Of a DNA stretch of 64,000 bases, positions 1-11,792 are shown in pieces. The DNA comes from Opisthorchis felineus. Lineage: Eukaryota > Platyhelminthes > Trematoda > Opisthorchiida > Opisthorchiidae. Positions within the stretch are counted from its first letter, which is position 1. The number at the start of each line of letters is the position of its first letter. The notes beneath the pieces were generated by a model. It saw only the letters and a list, made by a program, of their open reading frames with translations. It was not told where the DNA came from and did no database searches. Both the position numbers and the translations under genes were made by a program. The stretch covers positions 923,188 through 987,187 of the forward strand of contig SJOL01006494.1 in the NCBI GenBank assembly GCA_004794785.1. The letters are read 5' to 3'.

Positions 1-865
1 GGACTGAAGCCTAACACTTCTGCTTACTTTGGCTTTTCGGATTTAAATGTGGTTGACAGGTATTTAGAATGCAGACCATGTCTGGTTTGCAGCCAGAAAC
101 TGAAGTCAGTTTTCTGCGGATATGCATGCCACTAATTCGGTTCATACATCCATAGTGGCTGCACTGTGTTTATTCGTTTGCATGTCAATGGCATCTTTCT
201 AATCCCAGGAAGACATCTCTAGAAAACTCATCTTCTGATTTGGTTGATCTTCGTTATGGTGGGCATAATCAGTCATTCTGAGCAAACCACGTATCAAAAT
301 CAAACGTTCACAAGAATTCTGGCTTATTGGGCGACGGTCCGTTATATACACTTGGGAGGTGTCAAAACACTCGCCCTAAGTACGATGTGTGTCTTATTAT
401 TCGACTCCCATTAGATCGCGGTAAATGAGGCCTTAATCAACGCCATTGTGAGCAATAAGCCGAAGCAATTCACTAGACTTGCAAACTGTTATGAGCAGAA
501 CCAGAGGAGCAGGGAATAACGGTGAGCGAGATCGAGTGATCAACACCAAGGGAGGAGGAAAACGATGAGCAATGTTCTGGTGGTTCCTACATCCCTCCGT
601 CACAAAAACCATCACACACAGAATCACAATACATGACTTTGGTCGAATGCCCATTGAGTCGAGTAAGGTGGACGACAGGATTTCATTTGGCCGTGCAAAT
701 TCTGGTCAAGTATTGCAGCCGGGCAATCAGTAGCGCTTGATTTGATTGGAGTGGCGTACCAGTATTTGTTTACAAAATTACACGTCCGGTATTGTACGTT
801 CTCGAACTCTGGGCCATACTGGAAACCCACGGAGACAAGTTCTACATCAAATTTAACGCTGTACG

Positions 866-1195
866 TCGATCGGCTGGGAGAATTCAGTACTCCTGTAGCA
901 GGGAACATTATTTGGCACAGGTGTCTCGCACGCTACGGTATGGGGCCTGTAAAGGCCAGCGACGACCGAATTCACAGACCTTGCGCTATCCTTGAGGTTG
1001 ATGTCACCAACTCGAGATTTCGTCTCTAACAGAGATATATCGCCACATGGACATGCCCGCACAGCGGCCAACCACGCCTGCTTGATTACGCTATCGTTGG
1101 TCAGTGAGGCTTTAGAGAGGTGTGCATCACACGAGTGACGTGGGAGCCAACTGCAGAAGAGACTACCGGCCTAGCCGGATGAAGCTAAACAATCA
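866..1195 (+). pseudogene. LINE AP-endonuclease C-terminal half (relic)
   Basis: The + frame from 877 reads GEFSTPVAGN...WHRCLARYGMG, matching the GDFNA-x-hG...W-x3-hG-x-HG-x-G block of APE-type LINE endonucleases. The first Asp of GDFNA is replaced by Glu. It continues to about 1026 with a region ending in EVDVTNSRF, equivalent to the usual 'ITNTxF'. After a shift, 1045-1140 reads TWTCPHSG...LLDYAIV, equivalent to the W-x-HPRS...LLDYVLV segment before the catalytic SDH region, and then FREVCITRV. Next, about 1147-1170 reads GANCRRDYR, where functional copies carry a DH(R/K)L motif. At least one internal stop and two frameshifts are present. The role in a living element would be nicking target DNA to prime reverse transcription; this copy cannot do so. 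Confidence 0.65.
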
Positions 1196-1199
1196 ACTT

Positions 1200-1835
1200 C
1201 GTCAACCATACTGCGCCAACTGATTCAATAAACGTATGAACGTAAAACATCTAAAACATCCGAAAATCAGATCGATGTGCGAGCATCAACTGACATCCGC
1301 ACTGATAGCCCTCAATCCATCCAGCGCACTGACAGAGACGTGGCATAATTCAAAGCACCAGATGATGACGATGTCAATCAGCCAGATTAGGCGACTGCAC
1401 ACACGAGGCCCCGACTGGTCTGATGACAGCAACCAGCATATAAAACTGCTGGTAAGTGAGAAACCGAAGCGCTTGTCGAATGTCTTGCTCATCCGGACAG
1501 TGAAGTCAAGAAACAACATCTAAAATATGCATGAAATGGCCTGACCCAACAACTCAACTGCATCTAGTACAAGTGATAGAGACAAGGAAGTGTGCAGCAG
1601 CTGTTAGTGGAAACAAAAAGGATTTTGCATTGTCCGAAGGTCATCTATGGGTCAGGCCGTAAACCAATCCGAAATCTTCAGGGTGCTGTCATGTGACAGA
1701 AGCAAGCTTCATCTGCAGAAATTTAGGATATATGCAACAGTCACCCCAACAAACTCTTGAATTGACAAAGGAGCGTCGACTGAACTGCAGTGAATAGACT
1801 GTCTCAATAAAGAGGAAGCTTTCTCTGAATCCTCT
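1200..1835 (+). pseudogene. LINE linker between endonuclease and RT (relic)
   Basis: Linker of the same element. From 1236 the frame reads NVKHLKHPKIR, equivalent to the 'N...L..P.....F...L' segment that follows the endonuclease. About 1407-1470 reads RGPDWSDDSNQHIKLLVSEK, equivalent to the 'DWFDEN...I..LL..K' motif. After a shift, about 1482-1522 reads LAHPDSEVKKQHLKYA. About 1640-1690 gives KVIYGSGRKPIRNLQGA, matching the 'hK-x-hYGP' motif. About 1755-1800 gives a KLLN...SVD...AVNRL series with stops, matching the 'LLN.PS.VD..AL.RL.Q' segment just before the RT. These blocks are shared landmarks of RTE-like elements that show order and orientation; they have no catalytic function. Confidence 0.6.
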
Positions 1836-2400
1836 TGTGACTATCGAAGAGATACGACGGGCGAAGATGCAACAGCAGGATGGCAAGGCAGCTGAACGAG
1901 ATATGTTCACAGCCCAACTGTTCAATTTTGGTGAAGAGAAGACACTTCTCTAACGGACCAACACGAGCTGGAAAAAAAGTGGGAGTTGCACCAAAGTTCA
2001 AGGATGCCTTAATCGTGCCACTCCACATAAAAAGAAAACAAGGCTGCACTTAACAAGTACGGATATTTTAGTCTCCTGAACAGCGCGGTGAAGCTCGTGA
2101 CACGAGCTCCTGACACCTGAAGCCATCGAAGCACACATTCTAAAAGAACACTATGTACACCATGTTGGTCGTGGGGCAACGGATCCTCATATGTGCTGCA
2201 CAGGATCTCGTGAACATCGCCTGCTCCCACGCACTCTTTTCATAAACTTCAGGAACGCCTTCGCCTTCGACACTCGGGAATCACTGAGGTCAGCGTCTTC
2301 AAAACACGGCTGTCTGTCACAATTACTCAATTTCTTCCGAAGCCGGCATGATGGAATGAGGACGAAGGTTTGAATAAATGGATCGACGTTAAGTGATATC
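1836..2400 (+). pseudogene. LINE reverse transcriptase N-terminal half (relic)
   Basis: RT of the same element. From 1842 it reads IEEIRRAKMQQQDGKAA, then an AQLFNFGEE segment (family: EEI..AI..L..GKA.GPDGI.AELhK.GGE). At 1987-2048 it reads APKFKDALIVPLHIKRKQG (family: VP.DFKDA.IV.hYKRKG). At 2061-2102 it reads GYFSLLNSAVKLVT (family: NYRGISLL...GKh), and at 2160-2200 HVGRGATDPHM. At 2236-2370 it reads FINFRNAFAFDTRESL...KHGC...HDGMRTKV, the motif A to motif B approach. The catalytic Asp expected in FVDF is Asn here (FINF). After 2370 only INGSTLSD and PTGML traces remain, and the FADD block was not found. Several stops and at least four frame changes show long neutral decay. Confidence 0.75.
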
Positions 2401-2500
2401 CGAATTCCCACTGGCATGCTTATTTGACCCGCTCTACTCAGTCCCGCTCTGTCGGAACTGGATATGTTTCGCCGACATGAATAAATCAAGATTACCAGAT

Positions 2501-3219
2501 CCTTCCTAGGTTTCTGAGGCTACCGGACTGCTAATCCCGCAATGGCGTCAGAAGCGACCATTGCTGTTCTGACCAAAACTTGCGAATTTGTGTAATGCTA
2601 AGCCTGGAATATTGCTAGAAGTGACCTCAGTGATTGCCGTCGTGTGAATGAATTAAGTCAAATTATACCATGCGAATGTTTGGAAGCATTTGAGCTCCAG
2701 ACTGTCCGAAGTGGACTCCATCGGGTTCAACTACTGGGCCGTTCTCATCTATGTCAGCAAAGTCCTCACTTAATGCCCTGGATAGTCCGGAAATTTAGCC
2801 TACAACGATGCTAGAAGTAACTTTCTGCCACCGTCGTCGTTCAGACCAAACTGAATGATGATTAGCACTTGATGGCCATATGTGTGTACCTACGATGTGT
2901 CTAATGAGTGGCAGGACAACCAGACGCTGTGTGTCCAGCCTCCTGAAGTGCTTCCTCACGAAAAGGCTGTGGTCTGGTTACTGGACTGTCAGTTGTTTTC
3001 ACTGCAATCTCTGATTCATTTCGTGCATGTTGTGTACGTATTATTTTGAGTTGTAATTCAGTGTATCCCATTTTTTCCGTTTATGCTCATTTTCCGCATC
3101 CATCTGTAAAAGGACCCTCACCAACACTTTGGACATAACGGACCGTTAGGTCTACATGATGCTACATGTGGTTGTTTGTCTACACTGTTGTTCAGAGCTA
3201 GCAGAATGATGACTACCAC
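2501..3219. other. Non-coding stretch with weak internal duplication
   Basis: No gene recognised. The words GCTAGAAGTGAC (near 2619) and GCTAGAAGTAAC (near 2811), with similar flanks running into GTCGTCGTTCAGACC-like sequence, suggest an old duplication about 190 bp apart. A third trace lies near 2551. It may be the decayed rest of the LINE upstream or a separate repeat. Confidence 0.3.
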
Positions 3220-3493
3220 TGTAAGGAGGAACTCCTTTCGCTGCGGAGCTGTCTATTAGAAAACGCCAACTGGATAGGAAAGTCAAACTCTCATTTGCAC
3301 GTTGATTTTAATAACTGAATATCCGTCTTCTTCTTGAACTCTCCCGGATATTCATTGATAATCACGCAATTGTAAACGAAAACAGCAAAGCAGTTCCACA
3401 AATTCCGTAATCAACCCCACCTTCCATTAGATCCAGTAGTCACGAGAAAACACATACCATTCGCATGCATCACCAGTAGTATCCACCGTTACA
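3220..3493 (-). mobile_element. 3' LTR of a Ty3/Gypsy element (minus orientation)
   Basis: A 274-bp segment bounded by TGTAA at 3220-3224 and TTACA at 3489-3493, a perfect 5-bp terminal inverted repeat. On the - strand it begins TGTAACGG. It abuts a polypurine tract and then an integrase C-terminus, exactly where a 3' LTR belongs. It is related over its length to 26341-26618, which shows it is a discrete mobile unit. No target-site duplication can be tested because the 5' end of the element is missing. Confidence 0.75.
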
Positions 3494-3507
3494 GACCTTC
3501 CCCCTTC
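3494..3507 (-). other. Polypurine tract of the Gypsy element
   Basis: On the - strand this reads GAAGGGGGAAGGTC and ends exactly at the LTR boundary. In Ty3/Gypsy elements such a tract resists RNase H and primes plus-strand DNA synthesis. It also sets the LTR boundary used for the neighbouring feature. Confidence 0.7.
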
Positions 3508-3900
3508 AAAGGTCGCTTGCATGCCACCGATCTCCATTTACCTCTGTTAGGTCGGCTCCGTTAGCTGGTCTGTTCGGCAGCTCTTCGGGTGTATCATGCC
3601 ACTTCCGAAGCTGAGTCCCATTTACTCTTTTCGATCCCCGACCGTCTTGAATTGTATAGGCGTTCCCCCGGCGGTCGGTAACGACAAACGGACCTTGCCA
3701 TCGACTGCTCAGCTTCCGCGACCCCAGTCCACTCCTTCCAGGATTCTGATGATCCTTCCATTTGACCTTCGCGCCTATGGGGAATGGTCGTGCCGTTCCA
3801 CTTGCCGTTTTCTGTCTAGTACTTTCCTGAACGGCGGACAAGTAGCTAGCAATGTGTATGTGCCCAGAATACCTCTTTCGAGGGACGCCAGATGTCTAGT
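3506..3900 (-). pseudogene. Gypsy integrase C-terminal domain (partial pol end)
   Basis: The - strand frame is open from about 3841 to its TGA just before the polypurine tract. It contains FPIGAKVKWKDH followed by LSSRWQGPFVVTDRRGNAYTI and VNGTQLRKWH. This is the basic 'G..V' strand, the GPF/Y module ([K/R]W-x-GP[F/Y]-x-V) and the 'hN-x-L+' end of Ty3/Gypsy integrases, which bind DNA and guide integration. Upstream, to about 3900, a GVPR-like block from the preceding linker is readable, but one or two indels break the frame there. No D,D-35-E core, RNase H or RT was found further upstream, so the element is 5'-truncated. There is no in-frame ATG at the start; this is an internal fragment of a polyprotein. 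Confidence 0.75.
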
Positions 3901-6900
3901 CGGCTGCACTATTGGGCTCAACTCTCCAGTTACACTTACTTGAATTGAAAATAATGGGTCACCAGCTGGACATGCTGATGGCTTCAGAACTGCTCACTTC
4001 CCTCAGATTCCCTCAGATTTACGGACCGGGTATATGGTGTTCAGGTAGATGCACATGCGGCTTAGCGCAAAACGTGTGCGGCATCACCCATTGTGCGTGG
4101 GTGTCTGTTGGCGTGGTTCGATGTGCCAATACATTCCGAAAACAGATACCAGTCCACCAGTCACTTCACCGGCACAAAATCTTAAGCTCACTTTAGAGCT
4201 GATTTCGGGTTTCACTTACCAAACACGTCCAAGTAGAATCGACCCCAGGCTCTCTCACCTCACTCCAGAACAAGCACACCTTTCTCTTCACGCCAGAAAA
4301 GTTGGAGTGCGATTGTTAGTAGTGACACTGGCTGATTGTTTATCGAGAGTCGAAGGTAGTCAACTGGTACATTGGGATGCAAATGGAAAATAACTAGGTT
4401 GTGATCGCAGCAACATTTATGGTCATTTCCAGAAATATGGAGTCCTTGTTTACTGACTATTGCAGAAGCGGTAGTGTGTGTTTTACAACTTCCCCTTGAC
4501 TTGGTTGGTCTCAAGCCAGAGCGTGGAATGTTTTTATGTCGACACGTCGATTGCATCAAAGAACAGTCATTCCCAGAAAACAAATTTTTAGCCCACAAGA
4601 TATTTCTCTGGTTAATTATCAAAACTCTAGGTGGCTGGTAGTGGTCGGTGTAAGTATAAAATATCAGTCACATTAGGGTCAAATTCATGGACGTAGTCGC
4701 ATTTGTTCGTTTACTTTTCGAGTTTTGTCCCAAGAAACTTGTCCCTCCAAATGTTTGCTCGAGAAACCTGGCCAGTTGGAAAGTCAAGCCGTGTGTGATA
4801 ATTGCCTCCAGACAGCTGCCCCAAAACTAACTGAGCCGATGAGATGAATATAGAACAAAGTAGCACTCAGACAGTTGCGAATATATGAAAGTAAGTTTTA
4901 TTCTCCAGTCGGTGGAAGCTAGTCACTGAGATATTTAGTTTTGATCTACACATTCCGAAAAGTCCACACTGTAGCGGAGCTCACTGCGTTAAAACGTCTA
5001 AGTTGGACTACTACGCTGACAACAGTCTGCTACATCTGAACACCTTTAAACGTGGCTGTTCACTTGCCTTACAATTTGGCAAATGTATGTAAGGGTGACT
5101 TTTCGGTCTGCAATGCTGTCGAATGACACGGCCGTTTGATCAGATAAACACCAAGCTGACTTCAAATCATAAATCATAAAATTCGAAGCCATTGTTACTT
5201 ACAGGGTGTGGCTTGTGACTTCCTCCCAATACACTCATCACCTTCCAGTATATTGAACAGTTCTTTCGAAAATGATACTGGGTGCACACGTTCTAGTGAC
5301 ATGCTAAGAAGCGAAAGCTAGCATAACATCCCGAGTCTCGCTTGAACTGGGATTTTTATGCTGTTAAGATTTTTATCTCTGGATATTGATCTGCGGTAGA
5401 ATCCTCGTATACGGACTTCGTATTGAAAATTTCGTGATCTGTGTTGTTTAAATGGGCAAGGACGAAGTACCATGAAGCATCATGCCCATTATTCGAACCG
5501 ACAGATTGCTCACACTGAAGCATCTCTCTACTTGGCTTATATCTGGGCCATTCGGAGTCAACCATATCTGTTTCCGGACGAAGAAGTCCGACTGTTGTTG
5601 GTCTCACTCAGTCTTGTATTGGTGAATGATTACCAGTTTCCCGTGATACTCGGGACTTCAGAAGGAAGCCTTTGAATTAATCCGCTCTGAGGGATTCCAG
5701 TCAGAACTTTCCGAACTCATGACATGCTAAACCCGCGTATACGAAGAAATTGTCGGCAATTGTCGGCCGCCTAAGACCCTGGTGGTGTGCACGAAATGGT
5801 GAACCTTTTGAGCCAAACCTCTAACTCTCCAAGTCTCAGTGGCCTCCGTAGAGCTGAGACCATTTAGCCTCAGTAATTTTCATTAAATGTCTAGTCTTCT
5901 AATGAGGCTTAGAGTTCCGGTGAAGATTTACCAAGCGAGTTGAAATTCTAATTAATTCTTTACTATATTGCAATGAGTCGACTGGATCTGTTTATGTAGC
6001 TAATCTACTGGGTAAACAGACGGTACGTGGTTTTCCGTAGCATTTGTCCGTCATCTGGAATATAGCTGCATATTTATCGTTCGAAACATAAAATAATTTT
6101 GTAAAGTCCCTGAAAGCGAGACAACTGAGGTCCGATGCTTACAAAAGGAGGCCTGTTTCATTTGATTATATTTAAATTTTCGGGGAAAATATAGCACAGC
6201 CCAAAACTCAACTTGTGTCTAACTATGTGTACAATGTCACTCGGAGGGGCCAGGGAGGGAGATTACGTCATGGGATATTTTCATTCCGTAAGAGTATGCA
6301 GTTATATACAAGGTGATGAGGACAAGCCATCCAAAGTTGAAAAATATGCCACATGACAACAATGGAAGTTTGTTCGGACAGATGGATACAGATGACATAT
6401 GTGGGCAACCTGTCTTTTGTGAGTTCTGTGACGATAGCACTCAACCGAATCCATTTAGTGGACCACTCATGTCATATACATGGGTAAGCGTTTGTTACAA
6501 ACAGTACGTCCCCTTTGGGTGTTTTGATAAGCAAGTCTTCAGATAAAGTTTGGAAATCCCAAATAGAGCTGTTTCGAACAGCTTCATCATTCACAGCAAA
6601 CGCAGTCGTCAGTACGAATTGGTCAGCATTGACAAAGAAGTAGACTTATCGTACTGAAACTATTCTTGTCTTGACTGGTCAGTCCGAAGATTTACATACT
6701 CTCACTTGTTCATGCAGACCAGATTAACCGTATCATTCCTACTTTCCAAAACTGACTTTCGGGCGCTTCTTCGGAGTTCCCTACTGTCGACCGTTTTAAT
6801 CCTTTTACCCGGAGAATTCTGTCTGACATGGAACACATTTGATTTGTGATTTCCTCAATCTGCCGAACATTCTGAGTGTTGCACTGCATTGAGTAGTAGC

Positions 6901-9900
6901 CGGTGCTGACAACTTATGTGTGTAATATACCGATGTTCAACAGTACAGATGAAGGAGTGAGACAACAAGAAATAAGGCCTGACACTAGGATCCCAGCCCA
7001 TCGTGTGGTCCTACATGACAAAACCGCGACAAAACCGAAGTCAAGATTGACATCCTGATAAACTATTTGGAGAAGAATTGATGCACAGAATCCGGTATGA
7101 TTTCAGCTAGATAGTCCAAAATCAGAAAGTTGGTTTGGATGTAGAATATTTACGTGGTAAATTTATGTACCATTTTATTTGTCGCCATACCCTTCATAGA
7201 GTACAGTGTATAAGGAGCAGTTACAGGTAAGCTGAATACATCGATTTCTGTCAATCAGCTTCGGATTGGATGTGATAAGTCTGCAATATTTTGTCTCATC
7301 CGAGTCATGGGGCTCCTAGATTGTCATGCTCATGACAAGTACTGGATAAAAAAGCGGAAACAGCATGTTTTATTTGTTATAAGATTCCAAACAAAAGAGC
7401 AGATTTGACCGTGCAGTCCGCAACAAAATTACACTCACTCACGCTTTCCATCACAGCTCCATTTCCAGTGATTTGCACTGGATGAAGTGTGTGACAAATT
7501 TTATGGGGAAGTGAAGCCGGAATTTACAAGGACACTAAATTGAACAAGTGGCATGAAAAGAAAAAGTGGTAAAATATGTGTGACAATTACAACACCACTC
7601 CATGACACCCTTTCATCTGAAGGGACTTTGTTTACAAATCCCCCACCGCTTTTTCATAGAACCCCTAAAATCTCCATTTAAACAAATTTATTGATTCTGT
7701 GAATGACAATTCAGCATAACCGTTTCAGGGCAGGCACCAACTCAATTGCCAGATAAGAGTCGCTTTCATCTCTGCCAGTGAGCCAAGAGTCATGATTGTG
7801 TGCAAATTAAGGCCACAGGTTGTCCGCTTCAGCTCCTCACAAAACAGAACAGATGACAACTTTTGATAATATGATAGGAGAGAACCACTGGAGTGCGACA
7901 CATAAGAGGCACTGGTGTAATTCATTCCATTATTTTCGCCATGATCATGAAGACAGTACTTTTCGGAAAGGAAACAGAAATCAGGCGAGAATATGTGTCC
8001 CTTTGGCTTGTTTTCTGTAAGCTTAGCAAGCGAATGTATAACGGCGAAAGGCGACCCGCGCATACACCTCTTCAAGTTCTCTCGCTTGATCTGGTCGGGA
8101 CGCGTCATTGGCTTGTGAGACAAAAACAGCATCAGCCGTCAATGATCACAGCTCACAGCTGGATCGACCCTATCAGATAATGTTTCCACAAGGCATGGAG
8201 TAGCCTGAAGGAGTGGTAATGGATTGGCTGAGATAGCACCGCTCAGAGGGCCATACCTCCCGATACACACATTTACGTTCTTATGTATCGGACATCTACG
8301 TGTCTGCCAGTGTCAGATTATATTTTTCTGATTCACTTGAAGGCACCCAAAGGAAAAGATGAATGAACGATAGCGTTGTCACCTATGATTATATAAGTAG
8401 GAAACTTGTATGCAATTCTTAGGAATCTGCATGTGTGGTGCAAGCAATATTGGCAGCGAAAGAACACTAAACCAATATCCACAAAAAACCTGTTCCATGA
8501 ATCTTCACCAATCCATGCGGTCTGACTAAACCTTTGACAAACCAAGATTTCTACCGACAAATTGATGAACGCATATCTGGGGAGGAAGCCAGTTGCTTTT
8601 CGTAAAAGTTTATAGGTGACTGGCATTAGTGGGTTTGTTTCCCAGTGATAATTTCGCAGACAGTCCTCAGTATTTGGTAAAACGTATCTATGAAGCGATG
8701 TGAACTGATATACGTATACGGCAAGTGGCTTTGTACCTTTGATTCAGTTCCGTAAATCATCCTGTGGAGACTCTCTTCAGTGCATAAATCAACCCATTTT
8801 CAACAGAAAGACATACGATTTTCATGAAAGTTTAACTCCAATATAGTTATTTTCTAGCAACAACTTTGCATGAAGGAATCAAGCTGGTCAATCACTCACG
8901 TAGGGTGTCAAGTCAGATGAAATTCAACGCTCAGGCATCTGGAACCCAGGGGATTCGAAAAGTGTTTGTGCCAGTAGATTCCCAGCTCTTTAGAAAATCA
9001 ATACGTGAGTGTCCACCTCACATAAACAAATGTGTTCTGCCCCCCGGAGAATGGTCTTGTTATATTTCCTAAAAGATACTCCTCATGTACCACATGCCCA
9101 ATACGAAAGGGACCAATAGACCAAAGCAAAAACAGGATGGAAACCGAGAATGTGGAAGTGTACTGATAACCTACCTGTTGGGGCGATTGGCTTACGGCAC
9201 GACATCTCACATCAAACTGGCCTTCGGATGTCCACATATTACTGCGTGCTTTCGGCACAAATATGCTGAATAATTTTAACCAAGTTGTTATTTAGAATAT
9301 GTTGCCAGAATGTACGATCACTCTTGACCGAATACCGAAAATTCCATCGGAACTGCAATCTGTCTATCTTGTGTGATAATGAAAACATGCAGTAATTCTT
9401 GATAGAAATTTCCGCAAGTAGGACGGGTTGATAACCGTTTGTATTGACTTGCTTGTTTTCTGTCTTAGTGGTACTAAATCAGTTGAGTGAACAACGAGGA
9501 AAAGTCAAAGCCTGCTTGCAACAACGGCATTTAGGTCCTGTATTTTTTATTCGAAATGTGTCGTATTTGAGCGATTATACTGGTGGGCGTCTTGCCTTAA
9601 AGCAACTAATGCTTGGTAGGTACACCAAATATGACCAGTCAACTACAGTTCTAATGATGAAATAAATTGCGGAGCAAATTTTGTTTTGTAAGCGTAATTC
9701 TCATCTCCGATACAACAGATGTGTCAGCATGTACATTTTCCGAGCACCGGACTGAGATTAACCAAAGGTGGAAATTAGAGAAAGCCGTAGACCATATGCC
9801 GCATTTTCCGCAACAATCAGGAATCGGCGATTCCATGTTGTCAAAACGGGTTTTGTGCAAGTGTAATCACAACGAAATCTTGGTTATTTTCCTTTTATGC

Positions 9901-10459
9901 CCCGACGCACAAGTTGACTGCTTTAACTCTCGGAACTACGTGACCTCGGTGAACAGCCACGTAGCATCACTGCGACCGTGTGCATTCCAAGTCTTCTGTG
10001 GTGTTGGGAGCAATTTCAGGCGAAGAATGTCACAAATGAGAGATTCAGTTGAACCTCACGTCAACACCAAGGCGGTTTGCAAATGACTGTGCTCCGTCAA
10101 AATTTCTGCTTGTGCTTGGGGTGTGTTGAGAGAATGTGGAACCGAGTGTACTCGAAAATCGCCATTGAATAATTAACAAGACTGTATATAGCACGTACGA
10201 TTATGTACTGATGAACCACATAGTAATGGCAATGTGACAATGGCTAGACTGAACTTCTGAATTTCGTCAAGAGGATAAATATACCATACCATCAAAAGCG
10301 CCGTTTTGATCACCTCATAGGGATTCGGACCAGTAGTTGCTTACAACAGGGAATGTATATGCCATCAGTTTCACATACAGAAAACGTTCATACATACATA
10401 CAGAAAACGTGTAGTTGGAGAGGCGTGGGTGTAACCCACGTACATGGAATCCTGAGTCG
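3901..10459. other. Long stretch without recognised genes
   Basis: Open frames here are chance-sized, and the longest (120-139 codons) match nothing I know. A 77-codon + frame at 6313-6546 holds a CGQPVFCEFC cysteine cluster and is followed by TGGGTAAGC, an acceptable splice-donor shape. I saw no matching acceptor and do not call it an exon. CATACATACAGAAAACG-like words recur near 10375-10410. Confidence 0.4.
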
Positions 10460-10469
10460 CTTTGGGATA

Positions 10470-10760
10470 TAGTTGTTGTAGTGATCGCCACAATGACGAG
10501 ACCACGTGGCCTGGCCTAAACGCTGAAATGCGCAGAGTACTTTGTGTGACGCAGCCACAGAATAACACTTTGCGGTTGCTGATGGACATACGGAGTGTGT
10601 GTGTACTACCTGAACGACAAATTAGCATGATTAGTTCCCAAATGCAGCATCCGCTAAGTCATTTCAATCTTTTCCAGGGGCTGTTCCTGGTTAATCATCT
10701 TATTTGCCAATGATATTGTCATAAAATGCGGGCTTGAAGTAAAGTCTCACAGAGATTATA
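10470..10760 (+). pseudogene. Possible LINE reverse transcriptase remnant
   Basis: Weak call. The + frame 10462-10713 contains LLMDIRSVCVLPERQ then SSQMQHPLSHFNLF. This spacing resembles the 'LL..hY......V' block and the 'SGVRQGCPLSPFLFN' motif B region of RTE-type reverse transcriptases. About 17 codons later, in another frame, LFANDIVIKCG (from about 10699) resembles the catalytic Y/F-ADDI motif with the first Asp changed to Asn. The interval between the two motifs is about half the usual length, which would need a deletion. If real it is a second, unrelated decayed LINE. It could also be a chance match. Confidence 0.3.
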
Positions 10761-11654
10761 ACTGGTTTACAAAGGCATAATTCCGGGGGTCCTTAGTCAT
10801 GATTTGTCTACGAGCGTTATGTTGAAAAAGCATGGTGATAAACCGTCTGAATAGGAGACTGGAAGGGTGCTTTGTTGGTATGGAATGCAAACCCCTGTCG
10901 AGAGCAACAGAGTTGAACCAAATAATGCATATCTGCTCTATGTGAATTAAAACTAATCAAGACGAATTCACACACCAAAAGAACTTTGCAAGTGCGCATA
11001 CTTGGCACGAACGGTATTGCGAACTTCATATCATGTGAGAAGGTGGACAACGTGGAAACGCAAGCAAGTGTGAACGCATCACGTAAGAGTTATGAATACA
11101 TTGTCAGCTAAAATAGACGCGTTTAAGCACTACTATTATTTCGCCAGCAAATACTTCTTTACAATAAGCTTTTAGCGGTTCACACACATTATCCATACAG
11201 TATCTGCAAACTTTTTGCAGACACAAATTCTCTTTGTTCTCCTGCAGAACAACTTGATTTCTCCGCTCTCTTAGGGGTTTATCTCCTTTCCAACAGCCCA
11301 TTCCTTTTTAGTTTGCTATTTGTGGTGCTTAATCTAGCCCCTGTAAAACAAGCCAGAGTAGGCGTTTTATTGTCTCACGAATTATCTTGTTGAAATACCC
11401 AGCGCCAAGTCACACGGGGTGCTCAATTTACCGTTGTGTTTTGAAGCCATCTGGAGTGAAACTGTGATAATCTAGCTCTAGTGTGTGGCGTCTGCTTTGA
11501 GTCCACACCTCCATTCGGTATGTTTCTCTGCGAGAAGTTTGTAAATCTTCATATGCCGCTCGAAATTGTTTTCTGCCGAGTGGAAACGGACTGCACGGTG
11601 AAGAAACTAGATGAGCCGAAAACGAAGCATAGGCATTTTGGGATTCGACAGTAT
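10761..11654. other. Non-coding stretch
   Basis: No gene, repeat or RNA recognised. Short open frames on both strands show no family motifs. Confidence 0.4.
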
Positions 11655-11792
11655 CCGCCAAAATGAGATTTCGTTTTGTGCATGAAACCAGTCAATGCTG
11701 AAATGCAGGGAAGCACTGTACAGCTGTTTCATCTCTACTGTGAATCATCAGCTGTGAGCGTCTCCCAAATTTCCTTATGATGCTAGTAATAG
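11655..11792 (-). repeat. SINE-like family 1, 3' part, minus orientation
   Basis: Read on the - strand this contains the ATGAAACAGCTGTACAGTGC core followed by a CATTTCAGCAT...GGTTTCATGC block. These are the same landmarks in the same order as the 3' half of the + copy that begins directly to its right. It lacks the 5' half. The two copies meet head to head at about 11792. Confidence 0.6.

Larger units (their letters stand above)
860..2500 (+). mobile_element. Decayed non-LTR retrotransposon (LINE), endonuclease to reverse transcriptase
   Basis: A 5'-truncated LINE whose endonuclease C-terminus, linker and reverse transcriptase follow each other in the expected order on the + strand. They are spread over all three frames by indels and broken by many stop codons. 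The protein style (short endonuclease, acidic linker, RT with a GKA-x-GPDGI-type entry) is that of the RTE/BovB-like elements often mis-annotated as craniofacial development protein 2. The 5' part of the endonuclease is not recognisable before about 860, and the RT fades after about 2400 before the catalytic YADD-type block. No poly(A) tail, 3' repeat or target-site duplication was seen. It is a fossil with no coding capacity. The class is fairly sure; the exact clade is inferred. Confidence 0.75.

Noticed and set aside
4260..4622. 120-codon minus-strand frame upstream of the Gypsy integrase tail
   Set aside because: Sits where more pol would be expected but shows no integrase, RNase H or RT motif.
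6313..6546. Possible exon with CGQPVFCEFC and a donor-like TGGGTAAGC
   Set aside because: No pyrimidine tract plus acceptor upstream and no known domain.
7725..8132. 135-codon minus-strand open frame
   Set aside because: No domain, leader or compositional sign; frames of this size are expected by chance in 64 kb on six frames.
9667..10086. 139-codon plus-strand open frame
   Set aside because: Cysteine content is suggestive, but there is no spacing pattern of a known family and no repeat or splice support.
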